DNA of 64,000 nt from Tetrahymena thermophila SB210. Its lineage: Eukaryota; Ciliophora; Oligohymenophorea; Hymenostomatida; Tetrahymenidae. Within the stretch, counting starts at the first letter, position 1. The number at the start of each line of letters is the position of its first letter. This document shows positions 63,289 to 64,000 of this stretch, piece after piece. The stretch covers positions 434,001-498,000 of the forward strand of contig NW_002476432.1 of assembly GCF_000189635.1 (NCBI RefSeq), read 5' to 3'. The notes below the pieces were generated by a model, which saw nothing but the letters and a program-made list of their open reading frames with translations, was not told the origin of the DNA and ran no database searches. The translations under genes were made by a program, and so were the position numbers.

Positions 63289-64000
63289 TAATTTATAAAT
63301 ATTCGTATTTTTTATTTAGTATTTATTTTTTGATATATATTAATTTTTATAGGTTATTGATAAAATCAATCATATATAAATTGAAAAATACAAAAACCCT
63401 AAATGAATAGATAAAGCAAGACAATTTTTATAAAACTTTTTAGAATATTAAGAATGCAAAACAAAATTTTTATATTTTTATTATTCCTTTCTCCTAATTA
63501 GAAACGGAAGGCTTAGATTATGAAATGCAATTATTGTTAATTAATCAATGATTTATGAAGTTATACAAAGAAAGTATTCGAATATTTATATTATGATTTT
63601 TTTAATACATATTATTTCCAAGTAAATACACCCAATTTATTTTGCGGTTTTTAAATCGTAATTAAAAGATACGCAGATTTCCTCTTCTTTTAGTTTCTAT
63701 TAATGGTTTATTTTTAATAATAGATACTAAATTTCTTTCTTTTAAAATGGTTATTTCTTCTTTAATATCATTCAAATTATAATTTTCTGAAAATAGTGCG
63801 TATGTATTCTAAATGCCTTGATTATAATTTCGAAAATAATTAATTGATGGATTTAGCTATGTTTCGGTATTTGCTATCTAAAAAAGTAAAAATAAAAGTA
63901 TTTTATTTAATTGCTTTTTTTGGTCGATTTAAACAATTTAAAGTATGCTTTTTAAAAAAATGATATACTTTTTTTAGTAAAAATCTTAAATGGAAATGTC
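63289..64000. other. 5' flank of gene 1B
   Basis: Homologous to the upstream flank of gene 1A as far as the window reaches, so the right duplication boundary lies outside. One core of the repeat expanded upstream of gene 1A is present at 63838-63862. No gene was recognised. Confidence 0.55.

Overview
The window is ciliate nuclear DNA, most likely Tetrahymena or a close oligohymenophorean relative. It is very AT-rich. Every recognisable gene reads through only if TAA and TAG mean glutamine and TGA is the sole stop, and introns are short, AT-rich and GT...AG. Exon joins below were worked out by hand from reading frame and splice dinucleotides. I cannot tell a macronuclear from a micronuclear assembly.

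Layout. (1) 1-9.3 kb: two convergent leucine-rich-repeat (LRR) genes built from ten near-identical one-repeat exons each. The left arm is on + and runs off the window; the right arm is on -. Together they form a large inverted duplication around a 2 kb spacer that holds a degenerate reading frame with 51-bp repeats. (2) 11-28 kb: housekeeping and ciliary genes. These are UMP-CMP kinase (-), the ciliary ruler protein CCDC39/FAP59 (-), the proteasome/TREX-2 subunit SEM1/DSS1 (-), a METTL2-type tRNA m3C methyltransferase (+) and a cyclic-nucleotide-type potassium channel (-). (3) 28-40 kb: an LRR/Gln-Asn-rich/coiled-coil protein (-), ribosomal protein eL22 (+), a small putative mitochondrial protein interrupted by an in-frame TGA (+) and a CDK-like kinase (+). 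(4) 40.8-64 kb: a duplicated two-gene cassette, all on the minus strand.

The cassette is the most unusual part. Gene 1 encodes about 2,400 residues: an N-terminal AIG1/septin-like P-loop GTPase, a very long helical middle, and a C-terminal motor with the signature motifs of the bacterial/plastid SecA ATPase (TGEGKS, DEVD, GRGTDF, GRTARQGQQG). Copy B (56041-63288) appears open throughout. Copy A (40869-48106) carries two frameshifts relative to it. Gene 2 (51069-52127 and 54492-55538) encodes about 350 residues: two coiled-coil arms around a central hydrophobic segment. Remnants of a third gene, X, lie beside both gene 2 copies, and a decayed Tc1/mariner DD34E transposase sits between them. 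Reading along the minus strand the order is 1B-X-2B-(Tc1)-X-2A-1A. This fits a former tandem array of [1-X-2] units in which one gene 1 was lost around the transposon.

The co-duplication of a GTPase-SecA fusion with a hydrophobic coiled-coil partner suggests that the two products act together, perhaps at a membrane. That is inference only; no function is known from the sequence.
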